Below, piece after piece: positions 1-10,000 of a stretch of DNA of 64,000 nt. The number at the start of each line of letters is the position of its first letter. Positions within the stretch are counted from its first letter, which is position 1. Location of the stretch: the NCBI GenBank assembly GCA_016350165.1, contig CP066225.1, forward strand, positions 4,154,001-4,218,000. Direction: 5' to 3'. This stretch comes from Planctomycetota bacterium. GTDB taxonomy: Bacteria > Planctomycetota > Phycisphaerae > Phycisphaerales > Phycisphaeraceae. The translations under genes and the position numbers were made by a program. The notes beneath the pieces are model-generated. The model worked only from the letters and a program-made list of their open reading frames with translations, made no database searches and was not told where the DNA came from.

Positions 1-1
1 T

Positions 2-1216
2 CAATCTTTAATTGTATGTTCATTTCTGCCTATATATCTCGTCTGTGTAGCTTGTAATTATGCGAATGCCGATTTGAAAATGATATTAAGTGATGCGTCC
101 GACCTTATTGAAGCACGAAAATTGTATTTAGTGGGTGATCCGAAGATAAATGAACAAGTAAGTAAATTGGTACAAAACGCAGATGCACTTCTTAATGGGC
201 CAATGTATACAATAGTAAATAAGCCATATACACCTCCCAGTGGTAGTAATAATGATTATATGAGTTTATCTCCATATTATTGGCCTAATCCAAATGCGGA
301 AGATGGTTTGCCTTATATTCGACGAGATGGTGAGATTAATCCAGAAAGAGAACGTTACGATAAAGCGCCTTTTGGAAAGATGGTTAATAAGGTGAATACT
401 CTGGCGTTAGCATACTTTTTTACAGAGCATGAAAGGTATGCAAAACAAGCTGCCAAACAATTACGCATATGGTTTCTAGATTATGAAACACGTATGAATC
501 CAAACATGAAATTTGCTCAGTTTGTACCCGGTAAATCGGAAGGTCGTAATTATGGAATTATTGAAACTGTAAGATTCCGTTGGCTTATTGATTCGATAAA
601 TATGCTCGAAGATTCGAAAGCGTGGACAACAGAAAATCAAAAAGATGTAGTCGCTTGGTTTAGAGCGTATCGTGATTGGCTTTTAAGTAGTAAATTGGGC
701 AAGCTTGAGGCTGCGTGTGCAAACAACCACGGCACTTGGTATGTGCAGCAAGTGTGTTTATATAGTTTATTTATTGGTGATAAAATCACAGCGAAGAAAA
801 TGTGTGACATAATTATTGATCGTATCGATAAGCAGATCGAATCAGATGGTTTTCAGCCATTAGAAGCATCTAGAACAAGGGGTATTGATTATTGCAACTT
901 TAATAATCGAGCTTTCTGGGATATGGCATACATGGCGAAAGAGCATTTAGATATCAATCTCTATGATTATGAATCGACAAACGGCAGTAGTATAAAAAAA
1001 GCGACAGACTATATGCTCCCGTATTATGTAGATGAAAAAGAATGGCCATACAGGCAAATTACAACGCCAAAGTATCGACATTATCGTGAAGAATTGAGAA
1101 GGGTTTCGAAGTTGCTAGATGATGTCAGTTACGAAGAGTATTTAATTAAAGTGCCTGGCGGCGATAGCATAGGTCTGGAATTAGACTTACGAATGCCACC
1201 GGTTGGCACTAAATAG
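2..1216 (+). CDS. Secreted alginate-lyase-family protein (5' end outside window)
   Basis: The reading frame is open to the left edge. The first ATG in it (position 74) is internal, because the codons before it encode a hydrophobic stretch ending ..CNYANA, which looks like a signal peptide with a cleavage site near position 62. The mature part has marks of the alginate lyase superfamily (PF05426, PL5-like): DYMSLSPYYWPNP near residue 62 counted from position 74, the NNHGTWY segment at about 722-742 whose Asn-His pair matches the catalytic pair of PL5 enzymes, and LEASRTRGIDYCNFN supplying candidate Arg and Tyr. Members cleave uronic-acid polysaccharides by beta-elimination; the exact substrate is not readable here. 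The 3' end overlaps the opposing gene by 30 bases. It is probably a periplasmic or secreted depolymerase of the sugar locus. Confidence 0.8.
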   Translation, partial: QSLIVCSFLPIYLVCVACNYANADLKMILSDASDLIEARKLYLVGDPKINEQVSKLVQNADALLNGPMYTIVNKPYTPPSGSNNDYMSLSPYYWPNPNAEDGLPYIRRDGEINPERERYDKAPFGKMVNKVNTLALAYFFTEHERYAKQAAKQLRIWFLDYETRMNPNMKFAQFVPGKSEGRNYGIIETVRFRWLIDSINMLEDSKAWTTENQKDVVAWFRAYRDWLLSSKLGKLEAACANNHGTWYVQQVCLYSLFIGDKITAKKMCDIIIDRIDKQIESDGFQPLEASRTRGIDYCNFNNRAFWDMAYMAKEHLDINLYDYESTNGSSIKKATDYMLPYYVDEKEWPYRQITTPKYRHYREELRRVSKLLDDVSYEEYLIKVPGGDSIGLELDLRMPPVGTK

Positions 1217-2584
1217 TCTATCGCTTAAATTGGAGAATTGAGATGTCAGTTGCTCGTTTGAGTTATGTTTTGATCCATGGAATTGAAAATCAATAAAACT
1301 TGCAACACGGTTTATTTGATCATAAAAATCACCGTAGCTCAAAACGAAATGGGTACCTAGTAGATGATCAAGCACGTCCTGAGTAGATTTAACTAAAAAG
1401 CGAATTTGTGTATGGCATGCAGGTAACTTGCTTTGTTTTTGTGTGATTCCAGTGTGTGCAACTAATTGTTTTGTGTTCATGCTTATTCTTGCAACGGTTG
1501 CGGTTAAAGCGTCAGGTAGTACAACTTCTGGAGCAACACCTTTGCCGCTTTCATGATGACGTAACAACTTGTAGTTTAGCTTTTTTAATCCCATGCATGT
1601 TGGTGCGGTACAATGGGCAAAATCAATAGCATTATTCGGATGAATTATGGGGTTGGCGATCCAAACAAAATCAGCATTCATTGCTTTTAGTAGGAAAAGT
1701 GTTACAGCAGCGTCTAAATCTCCTTCGCATGCTCCAATAGATTTCGCTGAATCATTTAAAGCACTTAACGCTAGGCAGCTCGTCGTATCGATATCACCAA
1801 TCATAGAAAAGCATGCCATGGATAAACCATCCGCCTGGTGTTCAGCTAATAACTTGTGCATTGCTACAGTTACTCTGCATGCTTTCGTGATGTCATTCGA
1901 GTCGACATTTGCAAGTTCAGGCTTAGTAGCTAGCCATCGATCCGCCTCGTCTTTAGCATCTTCGTTGGTGATATTATGGTAGTAGTCATACAAAACCCTA
2001 CGTTCAATGGTTTCGATTTTAGTGCCTATATTGCAACTAATTGCTTCAGGTGAACGGCAGCTGTTGATGACCCAGGGTTCAGTTTCACCGATTTTTATGA
2101 TCTTAGCATTTTTTAATCGTGAAGCGGCATTCCATGCTACACCGTAATCTATCAATTCCTCTGTATTTGAGAGCCATTGAATATCTTTATTACGAATCTT
2201 ATTGTAAGCAAAAAAATCTGTGCTGGATGGATGGGCGTTAGCGTGTAGTAAATCGCCTGACAGATTTGAGAGTAATGAATCAGGGAGATAGGCATTGTAT
2301 ATAGCAATGTGTTTTCTATGCTCTGTCATTCTTAGCATCCACGGTTGAACGCCGCCGCTTAAAGCGATAACAATGCAAGGTATATCACTATTATTTGTAG
2401 CGATATTAAGAGAATCACAGCTATCAAAATAGTTGATATTACAATATTCGGTTTGCAAGTTTAATTCATTGCATACCTTCTTGAATAGTTCTTTGCGTTT
2501 AGTTTCGTCAGGCCAATAAACAGGGGAGGCAAAAATAAATACGTCAATAGGATAGTTTTTCTCAAACTGTGTTGAGTGTGTCAT
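1187..2584 (-). CDS. L-fucose isomerase-like (COG2407-type) protein
   Basis: This is a 465-residue cytoplasmic protein. The C-terminal half carries GACEGDLDAAVTLFLL and a later DFAHCTAP segment, which resemble the ACEGD and HC(G)xAP signatures of the L-fucose/L-arabinose isomerase-fold family; these bind a divalent metal and interconvert aldoses and ketoses. The start is taken at the ATG at 2584, which has GAGAG about 7 bases upstream; a TTG at 2608 would add eight residues. It lies 37 bases downstream of the LacI-type gene on the same strand, so the two are probably co-transcribed. Its 3' end runs 30 bases into the end of the alginate-lyase-family gene. The substrate sugar is unknown, and isomerase activity is inferred from fold only. 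Confidence 0.7.
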   Translation of the reverse strand: MTHSTQFEKNYPIDVFIFASPVYWPDETKRKELFKKVCNELNLQTEYCNINYFDSCDSLNIATNNSDIPCIVIALSGGVQPWMLRMTEHRKHIAIYNAYLPDSLLSNLSGDLLHANAHPSSTDFFAYNKIRNKDIQWLSNTEELIDYGVAWNAASRLKNAKIIKIGETEPWVINSCRSPEAISCNIGTKIETIERRVLYDYYHNITNEDAKDEADRWLATKPELANVDSNDITKACRVTVAMHKLLAEHQADGLSMACFSMIGDIDTTSCLALSALNDSAKSIGACEGDLDAAVTLFLLKAMNADFVWIANPIIHPNNAIDFAHCTAPTCMGLKKLNYKLLRHHESGKGVAPEVVLPDALTATVARISMNTKQLVAHTGITQKQSKLPACHTQIRFLVKSTQDVLDHLLGTHFVLSYGDFYDQINRVASFIDFQFHGSKHNSNEQLTSQFSNLSDRLFSANRWHS

Positions 2585-2621
2585 AATATGTCTCTCAATA
2601 ATCGACAAGTAAATGAATATT

Positions 2622-3650
2622 TTATGGAATCAGCATGTCCGGTTGGACCAGCTGTGTCATTCTGGGTAAATCAGGGCAAGCAATACGAGTTAATAGTAAT
2701 TGAACCGCCAGTTGGCCAATCGGAGATGCATTAATATCGTACATCACTGGCTGTGGTTCAAGGTGTCTTTGGTTGATGATGTGGTCACAATCACCGCCAA
2801 TAAGCATGACATCTTTCATTGGTGTTACCCCATGGCGTATTAGCTGCTCATGAATGTCGGCAACAAGCTCATTTGCAACAAAGATACCCTCAGGGCGAGG
2901 CGATAGTGCTAGGAAATCTTTCACGATTTTCTGCGCGTGATTGTATGCATCACGTTGAGTTTCTGCTTGAGATAAATCATATCCCAATTGTTGGCAAGGT
3001 ATATTTCTTAATCGAGCAGATTGTTCGAACGCATCTGCGCGTTCTGTGTAAAACGTATTTATATCGATTGTTGGTGCGTAGCTCACAACACAAACATTCC
3101 GGCAATTGTTTTCTAGCATATAATTACATGCGGAATGGCCAACTAAACGGTGGTCTGGTTGAACTCGATCCCCCCAGCCCGTGCTACCTTGGTAAAACAG
3201 CCAGACCGTCGGGAATGAATTGAGTGCTTTCGCGTGTTTCTCTGGAAGGGGAGGTCCATGTAGTAAGATGCCATCCACACGTCCATTTTCAAGTATCGAT
3301 GGCAGCGTCCAATCAGGGGTTAAATAATCAACCAGCATGTTAATACCATATCGACGCATTGCGGTAGCCGCGCCTTCTTGTAGTTGATGTCCTGTGAGTG
3401 TGTGTGCGCCGGTGTGCCCACCTGTCCACAATAGAACTGATGTGTGATATTTAAGTGGCACGGTACCCATTGATTGTGAACTGCGATTCGTACTGTGTTT
3501 GCCTGGCTTGTAACCAAGTTTCTCAATAGCGGTTCGAACTTTCTCAGCAGTGGCTTTTTTAACAACTGGATGATCGTTTATCACCCTTGACACTGTAGCA
3601 ACGGAAACATTTGCTTCCTTTGCTACGCGAGTGATTGAGATGTCCGACAT
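2622..3650 (-). CDS. LacI-family transcriptional regulator
   Basis: This 342-residue protein has an N-terminal LacI helix-turn-helix (residues about 5-50: ITRVAKEANVSVATVSRVIN) followed by the hinge and a periplasmic-binding-protein-like effector domain. LacI proteins bind palindromic operators as dimers and release DNA (or bind it) when a sugar ligand is present. It is transcribed away from the secreted gene at 3965, with a 314-base AT-rich divergent region between them that holds palindromic TGTAA/TTACA words. It also leads the operon that contains the isomerase-like gene. It is probably the local sugar-responsive regulator of this locus; the ligand cannot be told from sequence. Confidence 0.93.
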   Translation of the reverse strand: MSDISITRVAKEANVSVATVSRVINDHPVVKKATAEKVRTAIEKLGYKPGKHSTNRSSQSMGTVPLKYHTSVLLWTGGHTGAHTLTGHQLQEGAATAMRRYGINMLVDYLTPDWTLPSILENGRVDGILLHGPPLPEKHAKALNSFPTVWLFYQGSTGWGDRVQPDHRLVGHSACNYMLENNCRNVCVVSYAPTIDINTFYTERADAFEQSARLRNIPCQQLGYDLSQAETQRDAYNHAQKIVKDFLALSPRPEGIFVANELVADIHEQLIRHGVTPMKDVMLIGGDCDHIINQRHLEPQPVMYDINASPIGQLAVQLLLTRIACPDLPRMTQLVQPDMLIP

Positions 3651-3964
3651 GTTACTAGCTCGCTTTCTATTTAATGTGATGTTTGTTTATGTAATTTACA
3701 TTATCGCGATCCATCTAGTTATGCAAGTTAATACTATGAAAAAAACACAGTTTACATGTTATGTTACGTCAATTTTACTGGTTTAAGCAATTTTTAACCC
3801 TAAAAAAATGTCGTTTTATGATTGAGAAATTAATGTATAAATTTACAAAGGTTACTATTGACCCTAATATTTCTGTTTTGTAATATCAATGTAAGTTATC
3901 TGAAAATTACAAAAAGTATATCCGATTTTCACGTAAGATTTAGCGAATTTACCTTGAAAGGTCC
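3651..3964. promoter_or_regulatory. Divergent promoter region with TGTAA inverted repeats
   Basis: This is a very AT-rich 314-base gap between the regulator (-) and the secreted toroid-like gene (+). It contains the 13-base palindrome ATGTAATTTACAT at 3689-3701, a looser TGTA-N6-TACA at 3834-3847, and a TGTAATATCAATGTAA direct repeat near 3880-3895. These are candidate operators for the LacI-type regulator or another dimeric protein. A GAAAGG ribosome site precedes the ATG at 3965. No gene is seen in it. Confidence 0.5.
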
Positions 3965-5875
3965 ATGATGTTTGTGGCTAAAGATCCCAAATTTACCGTT
4001 CGATCGAAATGGTTGGATATCGAGATCTTGTGCTGTGGCATCTTTCTGACTTTAGCTCTTGTGGGTGGCAAGGCTAGGGCGGGCATCACTGAAAAAGCCA
4101 TTGATCAGGACATTGAAGCACGGCAGTTGCAAATTCTTAAAAGGCAATCGCGTAATCCATACCCCAAATCAGGTTTTTGGCATTATGAAAATCTAGCTAC
4201 GGGAACGTATTGGCTCAATGAGAATAATCACAAAGCTGACGCAGCTTTACTTGATGCTCAAGAAAAGTATTATCTGAAAGAAAAAGACGAATTTCATTGG
4301 CATGCATATCTGCTTGAGCGAATCTATTTCCTTTACTCAAGTCAAAGTGAATACTTTCCAGGTCGTATGAGTGATGCTGCGGAGAAAGCTGTCTTGGAGA
4401 TGTTATGGGATTGGTCGTCTGAAAATTGCAACAGACAGTTGGCTTCATTGGATCGAGTGTGGTGGGTATGGGGCAGTGAAAACCATCACCTGCAAGCATG
4501 GGTTAGCTTTTGGGGTGCTGCGCAGATATTTAAAAATCATCCCGACTATAAAAACAAAAAATATTCAGATGGCTCAACCCCATCTCAGCTTGCAAAAGCT
4601 TTTGATAGATATTTTAAGAAATTCTTATCTGAACGAGCAATGGAAGGTTTGTTGGTGGAAGTTGCCTCGCCGACATATGCAAAATATTCGTTAAACACGC
4701 TATATAACATTGCTGATTTTGCAGATGATCCTGTGCTTAAAGAGCGCGCGAGTATGTTCTTGGATCTTTATTGGGCAGACTGGTCAATAGAGCAAATTAA
4801 TAGTATTAGAGGTGGGAGTCGACATCGTTGCTATCCGGGCAATTCCTCAAACGTAGAAGCTCCGAATCGTGGACAGTCATGGTTATTGTTTGGCATAGGC
4901 ATTAAAAGTCCGCATCCAGGTGACATTTGTGCAGCGACAACATTCTGGCGTCCATCACCTGTCGTTGTCGCATTAGCGACTGATTGGAATGGTCGTGGAA
5001 AATATGCATATGTAACGAAACGCCCAGGTTTAGATGCTCGTAATGCAAGTAAATCGAAGCAATTCAAAATTGGCGCTCGTAAAGCCTTTGGCACATATAA
5101 CCTCGATCCAAATGGTGGTTCGATACGACGGTATTCATGGTGTACACCTGATTTTGTTATGGGGATGACCATGGTCGCCCCAATTCCTTGGGAGAGATGG
5201 AGTCGAATTTCTAGTCAGAATCGTTGGAACGGCATCATTTTCTCAGGAAGCGACACTGCAAGAATTTTCACAAGACGATTTAAGCCAGAAAAAGGCAGCG
5301 TTTATAACGCAGAATGGGGTGTGCAAAACAAAGGTGTTATGATCTTGCAGCGATTAAGAGATGCTAAGAGTGCAACTGGCCAGCGTATATGGTTTTCAAA
5401 ATCATTAAAGCGGGTGAAGGTTGATGGCTGGGTGTTTGTTGAAGCACCTAATGCGTATGCTGCCGTTCGAATTGTAAATGGAACTGGGCGTTGGAATGTA
5501 GATTTATCTGCAGAGCATCATGAAGGACGGGGGAAAACAGATTTGGGTGAATGGTTAGATCTTGATGATCCATTTTCGCCAATCGTATTCGAAGTTGCGT
5601 CAAAAGAAAATTTTAGTGGTTTCAAGGCATTTCAAGAGAATATCCTCAGTAACGTATTAACGTTAAAGGGGGCTCGGTGTGATTATGAAAGTTTGTTCTA
5701 TAAGACGAAATTATCACTTTTTACGAATGCAAAGCATACGCCTCTTGTAGACGGATCGCCTGTGAACTTTACTCCTAGAAAGACGTACGACAGTCCATTT
5801 ATTCAGCAAGAAGAAAAGATCACAATCAAATACCTCGATATGGAGGAAGTATATGATTTTGAAAATTCGAAATGA
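3965..5875 (+). CDS. Secreted toroid-like protein, putative polysaccharide-degrading enzyme (paralogue of 7054-10440)
   Basis: This 636-residue protein has a hydrophobic segment near residues 22-39 ending KARA, consistent with a long signal peptide. It is rich in helices in its first half and beta-like in the second, as in (alpha/alpha)-toroid plus beta-sandwich lyases, but I cannot place it in a named family. It is clearly homologous along its length to the gene at 7054: FPGR near residue 135, WWVWGSENHHLQA near 165, AKYSLNTLYNIAD near 238, IRGGSRHR, YSWCTPDFVMG, DGWVFVEAPNAYAAVR and a final YDSPFIQ all have matches there. Invariant Asn, His, Tyr and Arg residues in these blocks are candidates for catalysis. 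The start could be 3965 or the next ATG at 3968. Enzyme role is inferred from context. Confidence 0.6.
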   Translation: MMFVAKDPKFTVRSKWLDIEILCCGIFLTLALVGGKARAGITEKAIDQDIEARQLQILKRQSRNPYPKSGFWHYENLATGTYWLNENNHKADAALLDAQEKYYLKEKDEFHWHAYLLERIYFLYSSQSEYFPGRMSDAAEKAVLEMLWDWSSENCNRQLASLDRVWWVWGSENHHLQAWVSFWGAAQIFKNHPDYKNKKYSDGSTPSQLAKAFDRYFKKFLSERAMEGLLVEVASPTYAKYSLNTLYNIADFADDPVLKERASMFLDLYWADWSIEQINSIRGGSRHRCYPGNSSNVEAPNRGQSWLLFGIGIKSPHPGDICAATTFWRPSPVVVALATDWNGRGKYAYVTKRPGLDARNASKSKQFKIGARKAFGTYNLDPNGGSIRRYSWCTPDFVMGMTMVAPIPWERWSRISSQNRWNGIIFSGSDTARIFTRRFKPEKGSVYNAEWGVQNKGVMILQRLRDAKSATGQRIWFSKSLKRVKVDGWVFVEAPNAYAAVRIVNGTGRWNVDLSAEHHEGRGKTDLGEWLDLDDPFSPIVFEVASKENFSGFKAFQENILSNVLTLKGARCDYESLFYKTKLSLFTNAKHTPLVDGSPVNFTPRKTYDSPFIQQEEKITIKYLDMEEVYDFENSK

Positions 5876-5889
5876 TTTATGAAGCATTA

Positions 5890-5918
5890 GCATAATCGTA
5901 TTTTTGATTATTTTTTAG
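5890..5918 (+). terminator. Weak hairpin with T run
   Basis: An ATAATC/GATTAT stem with an AT-rich loop is followed by six Ts, 15 bases after the stop of the upstream gene. The stem is short and AT-rich, so termination may be partial. Confidence 0.4.
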
Positions 5919-5941
5919 TGTCTAAAGTATAAAATAACGTT

Positions 5942-5965
5942 TGTAATAATTCGCCAGATATTACA
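5942..5965. promoter_or_regulatory. Inverted repeat TGTAATA-N10-TATTACA
   Basis: Perfect 7-base arms (5942-5948 and 5959-5965) lie about 90 bases before the pseudopilin gene. The TGTAA half-site is the same word seen in the palindrome upstream of the gene at 3965, so this may be another operator of the same regulator. Inference only. Confidence 0.35.
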
Positions 5966-6050
5966 GCAGAAACCACCACAACAATTTCAAACCCAGAAGA
6001 TTTTTCAACTCTTTCATTCAATTCTTCGGGTAAGTAAAAGGAACACAATC

Positions 6051-6809
6051 TTGGAACTAGTAACATGTAGACGGAATATGTTCAATCGTAAGGCTTTTAC
6101 GCTTATCGAACTTTTAGTCGTCATTTCCATCATAGCATTGCTGATAGGAATTTTGTTGCCAGCACTGTCCGCAGCACGTGATACTGCTATGGGCATTAAG
6201 TGTATGAGTAATGTACGTCAATTAGGCATCGGGAATGGCATCTATACTCACGAAAACAATCAGTTTTTACCAATCGTCAATGACGTTCGCGCGAAATTAA
6301 CCGAGCTTGTAAAAAACCCAGACGCTTTTTCTTGCCCGGGCGACGACCACTTTGAAGTGAAGTACAAGGCTGACGGTACCATTCAAGAAACGGATGAAGA
6401 CAGCTCATATGGTTATAACTTCGTTTACCTAGGTTGGGCCCATAAATGGGGACCTGCTGACGATAAATACGGCCCCGGCTCAGATATCGATTGGCACAAG
6501 CTGGACGAATCAACAAATCCAACAAGCACAATTGTGTTGGGTGACAGTGGTCACAGATCAGAAGAAGAAGAAGATCCTTATTACAACAATGTAGGTTATG
6601 ATGCAACATTCATTCGTTGGCACATTAATCCTAGCTACAAGAAAATGTTCTTGTATCGCCGTCATTCACAGAATACACGCACCAATATCCTGTGGCTTGA
6701 TGGTCACTGCTCAAATGAAATTCCAGAAGTTCTTCATGAACATAAAGAAACCGTTCAGAACGAATACTGGCGTCTTCGCAAGCTAAGTTGGATCAAGGAT
6801 AGTAACTAA
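6051..6809 (+). CDS. Pseudopilin with prepilin-type N-terminal methylation motif
   Basis: The N-terminus has a short basic leader, then AFTLIELLVVISIIALLIGILLPAL, the type IV/II prepilin signal with Glu at +5, followed by a C-terminal region containing RHSQNTRTNILWLDGH. This resembles the H-X9-DG region of planctomycete pseudopilin-like proteins, with a spacing of 11 here. A prepilin peptidase would cut before Phe and methylate it. Two starts are possible: a TTG at 6051 with AAAGGA 8 bases upstream, and an ATG at 6078 giving MFNRKAFTLIELL with a weaker site. It sits between the two toroid-like genes, so it is likely part of the sugar locus. Such proteins are many in planctomycetes and their job is not settled; assembly into a surface or secretion structure is inference. 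Confidence 0.85.
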   Translation: MELVTCRRNMFNRKAFTLIELLVVISIIALLIGILLPALSAARDTAMGIKCMSNVRQLGIGNGIYTHENNQFLPIVNDVRAKLTELVKNPDAFSCPGDDHFEVKYKADGTIQETDEDSSYGYNFVYLGWAHKWGPADDKYGPGSDIDWHKLDESTNPTSTIVLGDSGHRSEEEEDPYYNNVGYDATFIRWHINPSYKKMFLYRRHSQNTRTNILWLDGHCSNEIPEVLHEHKETVQNEYWRLRKLSWIKDSN

Positions 6810-7053
6810 TTTAGACGGCAATAACGCTCATTTTGGGTGTCGCTTAATAAATTTTGATTTGATTTTTGCTTGTAATCGTTTCAGGTATATTGCAATGAGT
6901 CAAAAGTATTAGTACTTGATTGCGTTATGAGCAAATTTCAAGTCAAACATAAAGCTTAATTCGACTTGAGATTTATGAGTACTGTTTACAGCATGTATTG
7001 GCTCGCCATCCCTTTTATTGCCTGAATGCAAATAGTATGTTTTTGAGGTATAT

Positions 7054-10000
7054 ATGATCAGATTCATTGCTACAATTTTAGCACTTTCAACAACAGCTTC
7101 AGTGTATGCTGTTGATGAAAAGCCACTCGATTTTTGGGCAGAGGAAACACTTCTCTTTAATGTCGTTGCCGAGAACCAGCACATTTCAGTAGATAAAAGA
7201 TTACGCCCATCCCCAGCTTTCTCACTTGAACACAGTGATAAGAAAGTGGGCGATTTGTCGATTAGCTTTTCTAAACGATTTGCTAAGGATAAACCGCGAT
7301 TTGGTTTTGTTGCGGATCTATGGGGCAGTTCATGGCAATTAACTCCAGATATGAATCTGCATTTTTGGGTGAAAATTACATCCGGATCTGCCGCAGAAAC
7401 GTGGTCTGTAGAACTAATCGATATCAATGGTAACATCGCAACAACATCAGTCTCCGAGTTGACAGCAGCTAAACAATGGCTTGAATTATCAATACCTTTG
7501 AATCAGTTTAAAGCAACCTCAAGTTTTGATTGGAACGCTGTTCGATCTTGCGAATTTGATGTTGATTGTAGCAGTGATACAAGGATTCTTTTTGATGGAG
7601 TTGCTTTCTCTAATAGCAATCAAACGATCGGTGTAACAGACAAAACTGTTACGCAACGCATGGCTGAAGCTACAAAAAGTCGTCAAGCACGCGTTAACAA
7701 AGCTTTCTCATTAACTCGTAAAGATAAGACCTATCCAGCAGTTTATGCATTTGCAAAGTTATATCTAAATGAAGATATCGATTCTGCAAACGATTTGCTT
7801 GTTCAGGAATTAAAAAAGTCAACACCAGCCAACTACTGGGGTTTGCTGGAAACTCCTCTTTACTGCCGTATCTATTACATGTTCTCTAATAAAGTTGGTA
7901 AATTTCCTGGCCGTTTAAAGCCTGAAACCGAAACGCTGTTACTTGAAACCCTTTGGGAACGTACGGTTGCAAAGAACGATATTAATTGGGCAAAGCAAAG
8001 TACATGGTGGCTTGATGGAAGTGAAAACCATGATCTAAACGCGAAAGCTTCAAGTTTTGTCGCTTCACGAATTTTCATGAATGAGCCAGAATATAAAGAT
8101 AAACTTTTCCCAGACTATGGTTTTGGCGGAGGTTATCACTACGGACATGCAGGCTACTATGGTGAAAACGTAAATCCAGATACACGCCATCATGGTGGAC
8201 GTGCTAATCTTTCAGATGGTAAACGTTACAACGCTGAAGCTCACTACAATGCATGGCTCGGTTTCATGAAGGAATATTTCCGTGAACGTGCAGAGCGAGG
8301 CTTCTTCTTGGAGAATAGATCCATTGGCTACAGTAAACACACGCTAAATATGGTCGATCTAATTTATCAGTACGGCGGAGATGCTGAACTTACACAAGAG
8401 ATCGACGATTTTCTTAAGCTTTACTGGGCCGAATGGGCACAGAACGCAATCTCAGGTATTCATGGTGGCCCTAAAACACGTCATCATCACCGTGTTGGTG
8501 ATGTGGATAGCACGATGCCATTAATTGTCTTCTTATTTGGTGGCCCAGGTAATGGCGAAGTTTGGTATTACTGGAATTTAATCAGTGACTTTGAAATGCC
8601 ATCCATCGTTTGGAACATGGCTCTCGATCGCCAACGTATGGGTTCATATGTTTATCAATCACGTGGTATTGGCGAGGAGCAGGGCATTTGGCCTCGTCCT
8701 CTTGGTACCGAGCGAACATTGCTTTGCGATACCGATTCACGTTTTCTTAAGTACTCATACGTAACACCAGACTATGTTCTTGGCACACAAATGGATCACC
8801 CAGGTGCTGTTCATTCTCACCTCAGTGTCTGCGGCCGTTGGCACGGCTTAACCACAGGCCAATCACGCAAAGCTCGTATCGTTCCGGTTGGTATTCCGGA
8901 ACCCAATAGTAAAGCGGCTAAAAAATACGGCTACGATATCGAAGTCATGTTCAGATCTGTTCAGCATAAGAATACACTGATCATTCAGCAATCTCGTAGT
9001 TGGTCTGCAATTGATCCTGCATGGTACCCTCGTTATCACGGCAAATATGAACGTAACGTTGGTATATATATTGGAAACGATTGGGATAATGTAATCGAAA
9101 AAGATGGATGGGTTTTCCTTCAAAAAGGTAATACATATTCAGCGGTTAGGCCAATCTTATGGGACAAAGAATTTGAAGATAGTAAGAAGAAACAATCCAA
9201 TGCTTCATACAAAATCTTTGATCAACCAGATGATGACCCAACTGTTAAGTTAAAAGATGATTGCTATACATGGAACGATCAGAAAACTATTCTTCTTCTA
9301 GAATACAACTTCAGCCCAGTAATTATTGAAGCCGGACGAAAGGCGGATTACGCAACCATGGATGCATTTATATCAAGCATCCTCGACAATCCAGTTTCTC
9401 TTTATAAAACCGTTGTACCAGGCTTCAATGTGCTTACTTACAAAGGTAACACCGGAGACAATAAACAGATTGTCTTTAATACGGCTAATACAGAAATCCC
9501 AACTGTCGGTCAGCAATACATCAATTACAGCTACCCGATGACTTTTGATAGCCCTTACATCAAATCAAAATATAAGAGTGGTAAGGTCTCTATCGAATTT
9601 AATGGTGAAAAGCTTGACCTCGACTTTACCAAATATCCAAAGCGTAATAAACAAGCAAACACAACGATGAACACAGAATTAAAAAATAACTCTAAAGCAG
9701 CGATTCCTAATAATGATGACCGCAAGGCTTTTGAAGCAGCAGATGATCGTACATGGACTCAATCCTTTTACGATTCCTGCACTGATGATTGGACAAAGCA
9801 ATGGTTCCTAGATGGCAAAATTGGCTCAGTTACTAATACATCTGAAGGCATGCAGATGTCATCAGGCCCACAATTCCTAAACGACGCACATCACATGGTA
9901 CTCTGGACCAAAGATGAATTTAAAGGTGATGTGAAAATTGAATACAAATTTACACGTCTCGATTTTGAAAAACGTTGTGTAAATATTCTCTACATTCAAG

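Noticed and set aside
1647-1982. 111-codon + strand ORF within the fucose-isomerase-like gene
   Set aside because: It is antisense to a conserved coding region and lacks any motif.
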